A stretch of 5,713 nucleotides of DNA from an uncultured Lachnospiraceae bacterium (GCA_902783205.1 CACZQE010000264.1:1-5713), one strand, 5' to 3'. Shown: positions 1-5,170, numbered from the stretch's first letter. Numbers and translations: made by a program. The notes: generated by a model not told the origin, from the sequence alone.

Positions 1-884
1 ACGGCATTGGCGGCATCCAGGATGCTGGTGGTGGACCGGTAATTCTGTTCCAGACGTATGACCCTGGCTTCAGGAAATACCTTCTCGAAATTGAGGATAT
101 TGTAAATATTGGCCCCGCGGAACTTGTAGATGGACTGGTCATCATCGCCCACCACGCAGAGGTTCCTGTACTTTTCAGCCAGAAGGCTGACCAGAAGGAA
201 CTGAACCGTGTTGGTATCCTGATACTCGTCGATCATGATATAGCGGAACCGCTCCTGATAATCCTGAAGGACAGCCGGGTACTTTCTGAAAAGTTCAACA
301 CATTTGACCAGGAGATCGTCAAAATCCAGGGCATTGTTGTCGAAAAGCCTCTTCTGGTATCTTTCATAGATATCGGCAATCTTCAGTGTCCGGTAATCAT
401 CTGCCAGCTTCTCCCTGTAATCCTCCGGTGAAAGGCATTCATTCTTGGCGGATGAGATAACAGCCAGGATTCCTTTCTCCGGGAACTGCTTTTTATCCAG
501 ATTCATCTCCTTGATAACTTCACGCATCAGGGTCTGCTGGTCACTTGTATCGTATATGGTAAAGTTTCTGTCATATCCAAGAAGATCGATATTCCGGCGG
601 AGGATCCGGCTGCATGTAGCATGAAAGGTCGCGATCCAGACATCCCCCGCTGCATATCCCAGCAGGTCATCCACCCGTTCCCTCATTTCCTGGGCCGCTT
701 TGTTGGTAAATGTAATTGCCAGGATATTCCAGGGCGCTACGCCCTTTTCCTCTATCATATAAGCAATGCGGTGGGTCAGGGATCTGGTCTTGCCGGAACC
801 GGCCCCCGCAAGCATTAAAAGAGGGCCTTCCGTACAGAAGACCGCCTCTTTTTGCTCAGGATTCAATGTATCATAAATCGTCAT
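1..884 (-). CDS. pcrA: ATP-dependent DNA helicase PcrA/UvrD, N-terminal part (cut by the left window edge)
   Basis: Superfamily 1A 3'-5' DNA helicase, which unwinds DNA in excision repair, in plasmid rolling-circle replication and in clearing RecA or RNA polymerase from DNA. The 294 visible codons contain, in order, a Q-motif (LNPEQ, residues 7-11), Walker A AGAGSGKT (26-33), motif Ia (TFTNKAA, about 58-64), motif Ib (ATFHATC), motif II DEYQDT (219-224), motif [11 protein letters not shown] (246-253) and motif IV QNYRST (280-285). Motifs V and VI and the rest of the roughly 720-750 residue protein lie beyond position 1. The ATG at 884-882 is preceded by AAGGAA (899-894) with 9-base spacing. 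Its first A is also the last base of the upstream SPFH gene's TGA, which suggests translational coupling. The GDDDQ form and the order of motifs fit PcrA/UvrD rather than RecB or AddA. No frameshift is seen. Confidence 0.96.
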   Translation of the reverse strand, partial: MTIYDTLNPEQKEAVFCTEGPLLMLAGAGSGKTRSLTHRIAYMIEEKGVAPWNILAITFTNKAAQEMRERVDDLLGYAAGDVWIATFHATCSRILRRNIDLLGYDRNFTIYDTSDQQTLMREVIKEMNLDKKQFPEKGILAVISSAKNECLSPEDYREKLADDYRTLKIADIYERYQKRLFDNNALDFDDLLVKCVELFRKYPAVLQDYQERFRYIMIDEYQDTNTVQFLLVSLLAEKYRNLCVVGDDDQSIYKFRGANIYNILNFEKVFPEARVIRLEQNYRSTTSILDAANA

Positions 885-1918
885 CAGATAAGCTTCCTTC
901 CACAGTTGGAGCAGAAGTTGGCGCCATTGGTCTTTGTTCCGCAGTCAGGACAGAAGTTGGGGACCGCCGGATTCGCAGGAGCCGCTTCTCCTGCAGGAGC
1001 CTCTGCCGCCGGTGCCGCCGGCGCGGGTGCCGGAGCCGGTGCTGCTGCCGGAGCTGCCTGCTGAGGCTGCTGGGGATTCTGCATCTGGTTCATCATCTGC
1101 TGGCCAAGGAGGATTCCCATCTGGGCGGAAGCCATATCAGTCGCCATGGAGCCGCCTCCTCCGTTGCCGTTCGCAATACTGTCTGCCAGCGAAATCTGAG
1201 TGTATTTACCTACATCTCCGATCATGGACTGGCCGGCAGCCTTGTTGACCATCTCCTGAACTTCTTCCGGATAACTTACGGAATTAATCTGGAATCCTGT
1301 CATAGTCAGACCGATCTTTACAAGCTCCTTATCCAGGTCTTCCATGATTCCTGCAGAGATTTCCGGAGCGTAGGCCTGAAGATTGAACATATCCTTTCCT
1401 TCTCTTACCATCCAGCGTAAAAGCAGGGGATCAAGGGTAGAGAGGACACGCTCTCTTACTTCCTCAGTAGTATACTGTTTCTTGATGCCTGCCACCTTGT
1501 CGATCAGCAGCTGATAGTCGCCGACCTTGAACTGGAAGGTTCCGTTTGCCCGGATGGGCATACCGCCGGGAAGAACGTTGCTGGGCAGGTTTACAGCATG
1601 TTTGGTTCCCCACTTCATGAGGAATTCCTTGGTGTTTACGAAGAGAACTTCTGCCTTCATGCCTGTCTTGAAGCCGAACTTAAAGCCCTTTAAGGCAGAC
1701 AGGAAAGGAATGATGTCGGACTCTATGTCAAAGTTTCCCTCATCCTTAAAAACACCGTCAATCTTGCCGTTATAAAGGAAAATCGCGTCCTGTCCGGGAC
1801 GGATGATCAGTCTTGATCCCTTCTTTATCTCAGAATTATTCCATTTGTAAAAAATCACGTCATCACGATACTCTTCCCATTCAACCACATTTGCAAGTTG
1901 ATTGTTCAGTATACCCAT
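884..1918 (-). CDS. SPFH (band 7/prohibitin-like) domain protein with C-terminal zinc ribbon, YdjI-like
   Basis: A 344-residue protein of the bacterial SPFH group typified by Bacillus subtilis YdjI. SPFH proteins oligomerise at membranes and act as scaffolds; YdjI has been linked to PspA-type envelope-stress proteins. The SPFH region spans about residues 30-235 ([20 protein letters not shown] near its start). A Gly-rich hinge (GNGGGG, about 250) and a Met/Gln-rich stretch follow. Then comes a Pro/Ala-rich linker (about 281-318) and a terminal zinc ribbon with C323-x2-C326-x9-C336-x2-C339. No signal peptide or transmembrane segment is visible, so membrane contact would be peripheral or through a partner. 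The start ATG has an excellent AAGGAGG (1930-1924) five bases upstream. The gene overlaps pcrA by one base (TGATG) and is transcribed from a promoter at 1981-2009. Family placement is confident; the client and role here are unknown, since no PspA-like gene is in the window. Confidence 0.92.
   Translation of the reverse strand: MGILNNQLANVVEWEEYRDDVIFYKWNNSEIKKGSRLIIRPGQDAIFLYNGKIDGVFKDEGNFDIESDIIPFLSALKGFKFGFKTGMKAEVLFVNTKEFLMKWGTKHAVNLPSNVLPGGMPIRANGTFQFKVGDYQLLIDKVAGIKKQYTTEEVRERVLSTLDPLLLRWMVREGKDMFNLQAYAPEISAGIMEDLDKELVKIGLTMTGFQINSVSYPEEVQEMVNKAAGQSMIGDVGKYTQISLADSIANGNGGGGSMATDMASAQMGILLGQQMMNQMQNPQQPQQAAPAAAPAPAPAPAAPAAEAPAGEAAPANPAVPNFCPDCGTKTNGANFCSNCGRKLI
894..899 (-). promoter_or_regulatory. 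Ribosome binding site of pcrA, inside the SPFH gene
   Basis: AAGGAA on the minus strand, nine bases before the pcrA ATG. It lies within the last codons (GRKLI) of the SPFH protein, so ribosomes finishing that gene cross it. Together with the TGATG stop/start overlap this supports coupled translation of the two genes. Confidence 0.6.
965..1078 (-). repeat. Low-complexity Pro/Ala linker coding repeat within the SPFH gene
   Basis: A GC-rich tract of degenerate GCN/CCN codons encodes a Q/P then A/P-rich linker (residues about 281-318) between the SPFH body and the zinc ribbon. Such tracts are flexible, and their length tends to vary between strains by slippage. The reading frame is intact through to the zinc ribbon. 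Confidence 0.7.
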
Positions 1919-1933
1919 TTAATCCTCCTTCCC

Positions 1934-1949
1934 GCGGCATCACTGCCGC
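1934..1949 (-). promoter_or_regulatory. Leader hairpin with GNRA-type loop before the SPFH ribosome site
   Basis: On the minus strand GCGGCA (1949-1944) pairs with TGCCGC (1939-1934) around the tetraloop GUGA, a GNRA sequence. The stem ends three bases before the AAGGAGG of the SPFH gene. No U-run follows, so it is not a terminator. It may stabilise the leader or modulate ribosome access; the function is inference. Confidence 0.5.
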
Positions 1950-1980
1950 TAAGGCTTATAGTGCACAAAAATACATAATA

Positions 1981-2009
1981 ATTATACATGAACCGCCCGT
2001 GATTGTCAC
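1981..2009 (-). promoter_or_regulatory. Sigma-A type promoter for the SPFH-pcrA transcript
   Basis: Minus strand -35 GTGACA (2009-2004), 17-base spacer (2003-1987) and perfect -10 TATAAT (1986-1981). The predicted start near 1974 gives a leader of about 55 bases that includes the GNRA-type hairpin. The -35 is 32 bp from the -35 of the divergent DUF1836 promoter. Confidence 0.75.
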
Positions 2010-2041
2010 TTGTTTTTAAAGGGGGTCCCGGAAATTTGCTC

Positions 2042-2070
2042 TTGATATATAGTAACAGAAACTATATAAT
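2042..2070 (+). promoter_or_regulatory. Sigma-A type promoter for the DUF1836 gene
   Basis: Plus strand -35 TTGATA (2042-2047), 17-base spacer and perfect -10 TATAAT (2065-2070). Transcription is expected to begin near 2077, giving a leader of about 25 bases with the ribosome site GGGAGGAG at 2087-2094. An inverted repeat occupies the whole core promoter. Confidence 0.85.
2046..2068. promoter_or_regulatory. Operator-like inverted repeat across the DUF1836 promoter
   Basis: A perfect 8-bp dyad, TATATAGT (2046-2053), seven bases, ACTATATA (2061-2068), runs from the -35 into the -10, with its centre within a base of the spacer centre. This position is typical of repressor sites and resembles where MerR-family regulators bind. 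The adjacent gene encodes a MerR-like helix-turn-helix protein, so autoregulation is a reasonable inference. Part of the symmetry comes from AT-rich promoter sequence, which lowers certainty. Confidence 0.5.
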
Positions 2071-2101
2071 ACAGTCATCATAACACGGGAGGAGACTGCA
2101 T

Positions 2102-2743
2102 ATGGATTTCAATACCAGCGATTTCGTTGATAAGATCATGCATTCCGAGGCGATCTTGCCGGAAGACATCCCCAATATCGGATTATATATGGATCAGATC
2201 ACAACCTTTCTGGAGGACAGATTAAAAGACTCCAGAAGGTATCCTGACGATAAGATCATGACCAAGACCATGGTCAACAACTACACCAAGGCCCGCCTGC
2301 TCCCTCCCTCTGACAGGAAAAAGTATTCCAGGGAGCATGTCCTGCTCCTGATCATGATCTATTATATGAAAAATGTCCTCTCCATATCTGATATACAGAC
2401 GATGACGGAACCCCTTACCGGAAAGTATTTTCCAAAAGATGAGGAAAGCGGCATTTCTCTGTCGGAAATCTACCGTCGTTCATTAGACAGCATTATCGGC
2501 AGCCGGGAACAGATGAAAAAAGACCTGAGCGATCTGTGGGAAGAGACTTCAAAAACATTTGATACGGACGGACTTCCCGAAGAAGACGCCCTGTATCTTA
2601 ATGGGCTTGCCTATGTTTACAGGCTCAGTCATGAGATCTATATCCGCAAACAGCTGATCGAGAGAATGATCGACAGTTACCGGCAGTTCCTGCCGGATGA
2701 GAAAAAAGGCAAAGAAAAAAAGCCTTCCAGGAAGGCTCGTTAA
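2102..2743 (+). CDS. DUF1836 domain protein with MerR-like helix-turn-helix
   Basis: A 213-residue protein of the DUF1836 family (B. subtilis YkrK type), common in Firmicutes and functionally uncharacterised. Residues about 51-101 look like a winged MerR-type DNA-binding head: TKTMVNNY recognition region, then LLPPSDRKKYSREH as turn and wing, then a hydrophobic helix and VLSISDIQTM. The remainder (about 115-195) is predominantly helical by eye, with no ligand-binding domain I recognise. The tail (201-213) is very basic (KKGKEKK, SRKAR). The ATG follows GGGAGGAG with seven-base spacing. The gene is single and divergent from SPFH-pcrA. It may repress its own promoter, which carries an 8-bp dyad. 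The codons for the basic tail double as a minus-strand terminator serving the converging yerC, which may explain part of the tail's composition. DNA binding is inferred from sequence pattern only. Confidence 0.88.
   Translation: MDFNTSDFVDKIMHSEAILPEDIPNIGLYMDQITTFLEDRLKDSRRYPDDKIMTKTMVNNYTKARLLPPSDRKKYSREHVLLLIMIYYMKNVLSISDIQTMTEPLTGKYFPKDEESGISLSEIYRRSLDSIIGSREQMKKDLSDLWEETSKTFDTDGLPEEDALYLNGLAYVYRLSHEIYIRKQLIERMIDSYRQFLPDEKKGKEKKPSRKAR
2715..2737 (-). terminator. Intrinsic terminator for yfcE-yerC, inside the DUF1836 coding end
   Basis: On the minus strand AGCCTTC (2737-2731), loop CTG, GAAGGCT (2727-2721), followed directly by six further T residues (2720-2715) and then CTTT. The hairpin starts 39 bases after the yerC stop codon. 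All of it lies within the final codons of the opposing DUF1836 gene, whose stop begins at 2741. Confidence 0.82.
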
Positions 2744-2767
2744 CAGTTTCACTTCTGATAAGATCCT

Positions 2768-2795
2768 GCCGGAGTTTTACTCCGGCTCTTTTTTT
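2768..2795 (+). terminator. Intrinsic terminator for the DUF1836 gene, inside the yerC coding end
   Basis: GCCGGAG (2768-2774), loop TTTTA, CTCCGGC (2780-2786), then TC and seven T residues (2789-2795). It begins 24 bases after the DUF1836 stop. The loop contains the yerC stop codon (TAA, 2779-2777 on the minus strand), and the T-run encodes lysine codons of yerC. On the minus strand the hairpin lacks a following U-run, so it appears one-directional. Confidence 0.88.
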
Positions 2796-3073
2796 ATCCT
2801 GTCCAGTACCAGGTCATAGCCGTCCGTACCGAAGTTCAGGCTCCGGTTGACCCGGCTGATCGTGGTGCTGGAAGCACCGGTTTTTTCCACAATTTCCTGG
2901 TAAGTCATCCCCTGCCGCAGCATACCGGCAACTGCAAAGCGCTGCGCCAGTGACAGAAGCTCATTGGCCGTACACAGATCTTCAAAGAAGGCATAGCACT
3001 CTTCCTCGTCCGCAAGGCTGGCGATCCCCTCCATCAATCTGCGTGTCTCTTCATTCTTTACTTCTTTACTCAC
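2777..3073 (-). CDS. yerC: YerC/YecD-family TrpR-like transcriptional regulator
   Basis: A 98-residue protein matching the YerC/YecD family of the TrpR superfamily. Diagnostic features are FFEDLCTANELL (29-40), the first long helix through QRFAVAGML (44-52), and a helix-turn-helix MTYQEIVEKTGASSTTISRVNRSL-like segment (56-79) ending in the NFG turn. TrpR relatives bind operator DNA as dimers; YerC homologues have been proposed as regulators of histidine genes in some Gram-positives, but no such target is in this window. The start is GTG (3073-3071), with AGGTGAG (3085-3079) five bases upstream. This site overlaps the stop codon of yfcE, so translation is probably coupled. The last codons (KKEPE, stop) coincide with the terminator of the converging DUF1836 gene. 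In B. subtilis yerC also lies near pcrA, so the neighbourhood is partly conserved. Confidence 0.93.
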   Translation of the reverse strand: MSKEVKNEETRRLMEGIASLADEEECYAFFEDLCTANELLSLAQRFAVAGMLRQGMTYQEIVEKTGASSTTISRVNRSLNFGTDGYDLVLDRIKKEPE

Positions 3074-3078
3074 CGGAT

Positions 3079-3085
3079 CTCACCT
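3079..3085 (-). promoter_or_regulatory. Ribosome binding site of yerC overlapping the yfcE stop codon
   Basis: AGGTGAG on the minus strand, five bases before the GTG start. The TGA stop of yfcE (3082-3080) lies within it. A terminating ribosome would sit on this site, consistent with reinitiation at the GTG. This decides the non-ATG start for yerC. Confidence 0.7.
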
Positions 3086-3631
3086 CTGATAATCTTCTAT
3101 GTCAAATGTGTAAACTTTCTTTCCCGTCTTCCAGTCCAGCAGAAAGAAGGTGGGTTCAATCCTTCCGTCTTCATGAAGATCCAGGACGGCAAAGGTAGGA
3201 CCGTGCGGTTCAAACTGTCTGGGCCTGTCGATGCTGCCGGGATTGAGCATGGTGACATTCTCATCTTTGAACACATGATATGCCGGCCTGTGGGTATGCC
3301 CGAAAAAGACCAGGTCGGCTCCCATCATCTGCGCTCTTTCAATCAGGTCACCGTAGCCCCAGCTGATACCGTAACGGTCACCGTGGGTGACCAGGGCTAC
3401 ATGGTCCCCCATTTCGAAGAGTGCCTCATCGTCTCTGCTAAAATAAAAATCGCAATTGCCCCTGGCAACATATACCGGACATCCCGCTAGTTCTTCCAGG
3501 GCGTCCGGATCGGCCTCGATATCGCCGCAGTGGATCACCGCTTCAATCTTCCCCCGAAAAGACTTTACCACTCTTTTCAGGTTTCTCATACTGCCATGAT
3601 TGTCGCTGACGATCAGATATCTTTTCACCAT
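3080..3631 (-). CDS. YfcE/MJ0936-family metallophosphoesterase
   Basis: A 183-residue calcineurin-like phosphodiesterase of the small YfcE/MJ0936 group, the usual size for the family. These enzymes use two metal ions to cleave phosphodiesters; natural substrates are mostly unknown. Visible motifs are SDNHG (D10, H12), CGD (D37), GNCD (N59), THGD (H83) and GHTH (H112, H114), followed by NPGSIDRPR. The motif usually written THGH in YfcE proteins reads THGD here (D85). The ATG at 3631-3629 has CAGGAG seven bases upstream. An upstream in-frame GTG at 3715 lies before the predicted promoter and is not used. The gene leads a two-gene transcript with yerC, six bases apart. Confidence 0.93.
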   Translation of the reverse strand: MVKRYLIVSDNHGSMRNLKRVVKSFRGKIEAVIHCGDIEADPDALEELAGCPVYVARGNCDFYFSRDDEALFEMGDHVALVTHGDRYGISWGYGDLIERAQMMGADLVFFGHTHRPAYHVFKDENVTMLNPGSIDRPRQFEPHGPTFAVLDLHEDGRIEPTFFLLDWKTGKKVYTFDIEDYQR

Positions 3632-3667
3632 GTTTTTTCTCCTGTTCAGATAATACCTTATAATAAA

Positions 3668-3697
3668 AGAGTACCCCCTCACGGGTATCTTTGTCAA
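3668..3697 (-). promoter_or_regulatory. Probable promoter for yfcE-yerC
   Basis: Minus strand consensus -35 TTGACA (3697-3692), 18-base spacer and a weak -10 TACTCT (3673-3668). A start near 3661 leaves a leader of about 30 bases. The -35 is perfect but the -10 is poor, which would suit regulation or activation. Confidence 0.55.
3672..3687. promoter_or_regulatory. Inverted repeat within the yfcE promoter spacer
   Basis: TACCC (3672-3676), six bases, GGGTA (3683-3687), lying between the -35 and -10 of the yfcE promoter and touching the -10. It is short and could be chance, but its position fits an operator. No binding protein is identified; the TrpR-like YerC encoded downstream is a candidate only by proximity. 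Confidence 0.3.
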
Positions 3698-3701
3698 ATC
3701 C

Positions 3702-3734
3702 TTTTGCCGGCCCACTTGATTTCACCGGGCAAAA
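3702..3734. promoter_or_regulatory. Spaced inverted repeat between the divergent yfcE and murI promoters
   Basis: TTTTGCC (3702-3708), 19 bases, GGCAAAA (3728-3734): a perfect 7-bp dyad. The left arm lies just behind the yfcE -35 and the right arm lies inside the murI spacer, so one bound protein could affect both promoters. Binding is inference. Confidence 0.35.
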
Positions 3735-3744
3735 TCACTATACT
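3716..3744 (+). promoter_or_regulatory. Sigma-A type promoter for murI
   Basis: -35 TTGATT (3716-3721), 17-base spacer and -10 TATACT (3739-3744). The expected start near 3751 gives a leader of about 80 bases before the chosen murI ATG. It is back to back with the yfcE promoter, with 18 bp between the two -35 boxes. Confidence 0.72.
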
Positions 3745-3796
3745 CTTACATAGAACGCAAAATGCTTTCCAGTTTATTTACATCAGACAGGGCAGA

Positions 3797-3814
3797 TGCC
3801 GGCAGCTTCCGGCA
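3797..3814 (+). promoter_or_regulatory. Leader hairpin and direct repeat before the murI ribosome site
   Basis: TGCCGG (3797-3802), loop CAGCTT, CCGGCA (3809-3814), a perfect 6-bp stem ending four bases before the ribosome site. The same stretch contains the 8-base direct repeat CCGGCAGC at 3799-3806 and 3809-3816. No U-run follows, so it is not a terminator. A role in translation or mRNA stability is possible. Confidence 0.4.
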
Positions 3815-3818
3815 GCCC

Positions 3819-3826
3819 GGGGAGGA
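3819..3826 (+). promoter_or_regulatory. Ribosome binding site deciding the murI start
   Basis: GGGGAGGA, with the GGAGG core five bases before the ATG at 3831. The alternative ATG at 3762 has no comparable site, so 3831 is chosen. Confidence 0.82.
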
Positions 3827-3830
3827 CATC

Positions 3831-4622
3831 ATGATATCCTTATCAGCGCCGATTGCAGTATTTGATTCCGGTCTCGGCGGAATCTCCGTTTTGCGGGAGA
3901 TGGTACGCCTGATGCCTGAAGAAAACTATATATATTTCGGAGATTCTGCCAATGCTCCTTACGGAACAAAAACCCTTGACCGGGTCAGGAGCCTTACGGT
4001 CGGACATATCACTTCTCTGATGAATGATTACGGTGCCAAGGCCGCTGCCATTGCCTGCAATACAGCCACCAGTGCCGCGGTGAAAACCCTGCGGGAAATG
4101 TACCCGGATTTTCCTCTGGTGGGGATCGAACCTGCCATCAAGCCTGCAGTCCTTTCCTGCGAAAACCCCCGTGTCCTGGTAATGGCAACGCCCATGACCC
4201 TCAAGGAGGAAAAGTTCCATCTTCTGGAGCAGCAGTTTGATTCTCTGGGCCGGATCTACTCCCTGCCCTGTCCCGGACTCATGGAGTACGTGGAGCGTGG
4301 GATCACTTCCGGGGAGGAAGTGACATCCTTCGTGGAGAATCTCCTGGCCCCCTACAGGGATAAGGATATCACGGGAATCGTCCTGGGATGTACCCACTAC
4401 CCCTTCCTGAGAGATGTGATCCGGAAAGCCGCCGGAGACCATGTCCGTATTTTTGACGGCGGGGAGGGGACTGCCAGGGAACTGAAGAGGCGTCTGACTG
4501 TCTCGGGCAGAAAGCAGACAGATCTCTCGGTAAAAGGCACTGTTACTTTCTTAAACAGCTCAGAAGATCCCGCTCTCCTGGAACGGTCCAGGGCACTCTT
4601 CACCCACGGGACCGCCATGTAG
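3831..4622 (+). CDS. murI: Glutamate racemase
   Basis: Cofactor-independent racemase converting L-glutamate to D-glutamate, the essential precursor for the second residue of the peptidoglycan stem peptide; cytoplasmic. With the start at 3831 it has 263 residues, normal for MurI. Substrate-binding DSGLGG is at residues 12-17 and PYG at 43-45. The first catalytic cysteine is C76 in CNTAT, the second is C187 in GCTHYPF with H189 beside it, and a terminal FDGGEGTA follows. Both cysteines and the supporting residues are present, so the enzyme should be active. An in-frame ATG at 3762 would add 23 residues with no evident homology and lacks a ribosome site. The gene is monocistronic, divergent from yfcE, and its stop is four bases from that of the converging GNAT gene. 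Its terminator probably lies within that gene. Confidence 0.96.
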   Translation: MISLSAPIAVFDSGLGGISVLREMVRLMPEENYIYFGDSANAPYGTKTLDRVRSLTVGHITSLMNDYGAKAAAIACNTATSAAVKTLREMYPDFPLVGIEPAIKPAVLSCENPRVLVMATPMTLKEEKFHLLEQQFDSLGRIYSLPCPGLMEYVERGITSGEEVTSFVENLLAPYRDKDITGIVLGCTHYPFLRDVIRKAAGDHVRIFDGGEGTARELKRRLTVSGRKQTDLSVKGTVTFLNSSEDPALLERSRALFTHGTAM

Positions 4623-4626
4623 TCTT

Positions 4627-5127
4627 TTAAAGGATCTTCTCCATCCCGGTCTTCTGGGGTACAAGGCCGCATTTTTCATAAAAACTCATAGCCGCCGGAT
4701 TGCATGACCAGACATTCAGTGTCAGATTATAGCATCCGGCTTTTTTTGCGTAATCAGCCACATAGTTATAAAGGGTCGTGCCGATCTCCTTCCCCCGTAA
4801 TTTCTCATCCACACAGAGGTCATCGATATAGAGTGTTTTCCTGTCACAAAGTATATTGTCCCCTCTGACCTCTTCCATGACACAGAAAGCATATCCCAGC
4901 ACCCGGTCATCCGAATCCGTGCAGACAAAGACAGGTCTGTCATCATCGGCAAAGATCTCCCTGAGCTGATCCGGCCTGTATTTTGTGGAATCGGCGCTAA
5001 AAAGGTCCGGCCTTCCTTTGTGGTGTACCATGCCCACCTGCAGAAGGAGGGACATGACAGCTTCCGTATCTCTGTTCTCTGCCCTGCGGATCTTTAAAGC
5101 CGCAGGACCCTGTATATTCTTTTCCAT
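4627..5127 (-). CDS. GNAT-family N-acetyltransferase
   Basis: A 166-residue acetyl-CoA dependent acetyltransferase of unknown substrate. The N-terminal strand is LKIRRAENRDTEAV (11-24), followed by VFVCTDSDDRVLGYAF (about 66-81). Motif A is LYIDDLCVDEKLRGKEIG (99-116), with the R-G-K-E-I-G pyrophosphate loop at 111-116. The typical GNAT ending NPAAMSFYEKCGL is present. These features support the family but do not distinguish protein, antibiotic or small-molecule targets. The ATG at 5127-5125 has AAGGA (5139-5135) seven bases upstream. A GTG at 5154 would add nine residues without a ribosome site. It lies 43 bp behind the patatin-like gene on the same strand, with no clear promoter between them, so co-transcription is likely. 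No terminator for it is seen. Confidence 0.9.
   Translation of the reverse strand: MEKNIQGPAALKIRRAENRDTEAVMSLLLQVGMVHHKGRPDLFSADSTKYRPDQLREIFADDDRPVFVCTDSDDRVLGYAFCVMEEVRGDNILCDRKTLYIDDLCVDEKLRGKEIGTTLYNYVADYAKKAGCYNLTLNVWSCNPAAMSFYEKCGLVPQKTGMEKIL
4694..4747 (+). terminator. Probable murI terminator inside the GNAT coding sequence
   Basis: GCCGGAT (4694-4700) pairs with ATCCGGC (4734-4740), followed at once by seven T residues (4741-4747). The 33-base interior can fold into a small hairpin GACA (4711-4714) / TGTC (4720-4723). It starts 71 bases after the murI stop. The long interior makes it weaker than the other terminators here, but the GC stem plus T7 is the right architecture. Confidence 0.5.
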
Positions 5128-5154
5128 CCGGATTTCCTTTCCTGAGCAACTCAC

Positions 5155-5167
5155 ATTTGGGACAAAT
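5155..5167. repeat. Short palindrome between the patatin and GNAT genes
   Basis: ATTTG (5155-5159), GGA, CAAAT (5163-5167), in the 43-bp gap between the two genes. It is too short to act as a terminator and has no T-run. It could be a minor regulatory or processing site, or chance. Confidence 0.2.
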
Positions 5168-5170
5168 CCG

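Noticed and set aside
716..1420. Long plus-strand open frame of 234 codons opposite the SPFH gene
   Set aside because: It is rich in Arg, Ser and Cys, resembles no family, has no ribosome site and runs antisense to a clearly recognisable SPFH protein. Its openness is a by-product of the opposing GC-rich codons.
3173..3490. Plus-strand open frame of 105 codons opposite yfcE
   Set aside because: Antisense to conserved metallophosphoesterase motifs; no ribosome site and no recognisable domain.
3632..3715. Upstream in-frame GTG extending the YfcE-like protein by 28 residues
   Set aside because: It lies upstream of the predicted promoter (3697-3668), has no ribosome site and adds residues before the normal first beta strand of the family.
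3762..3830. Upstream in-frame ATG for murI giving a 286-residue protein
   Set aside because: No ribosome site precedes it, it would begin about 11 bases after the predicted transcription start, and the added residues do not resemble MurI. The ATG at 3831 has GGGGAGGA.
3843..4442. Minus-strand open frame of 199 codons opposite murI
   Set aside because: Low-complexity His/Gly-rich translation with no family resemblance, lying wholly antisense to the intact glutamate racemase.
4577..4592. Hairpin CCTGGA/TCCAGG near the end of murI as a GNAT terminator
   Set aside because: The stem is perfect but no T-run follows on either strand, and it lies within conserved-length coding sequence.
4720..4735. 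TATAAT on the minus strand inside the GNAT gene as an internal promoter
   Set aside because: No acceptable -35 box lies 16-18 bases upstream, and nothing downstream on that strand needs a separate promoter.
5128..5154. Upstream GTG start for the GNAT protein
   Set aside because: No ribosome site, whereas the ATG at 5127 has AAGGA at proper spacing; in the longer form that ribosome site would be coding.
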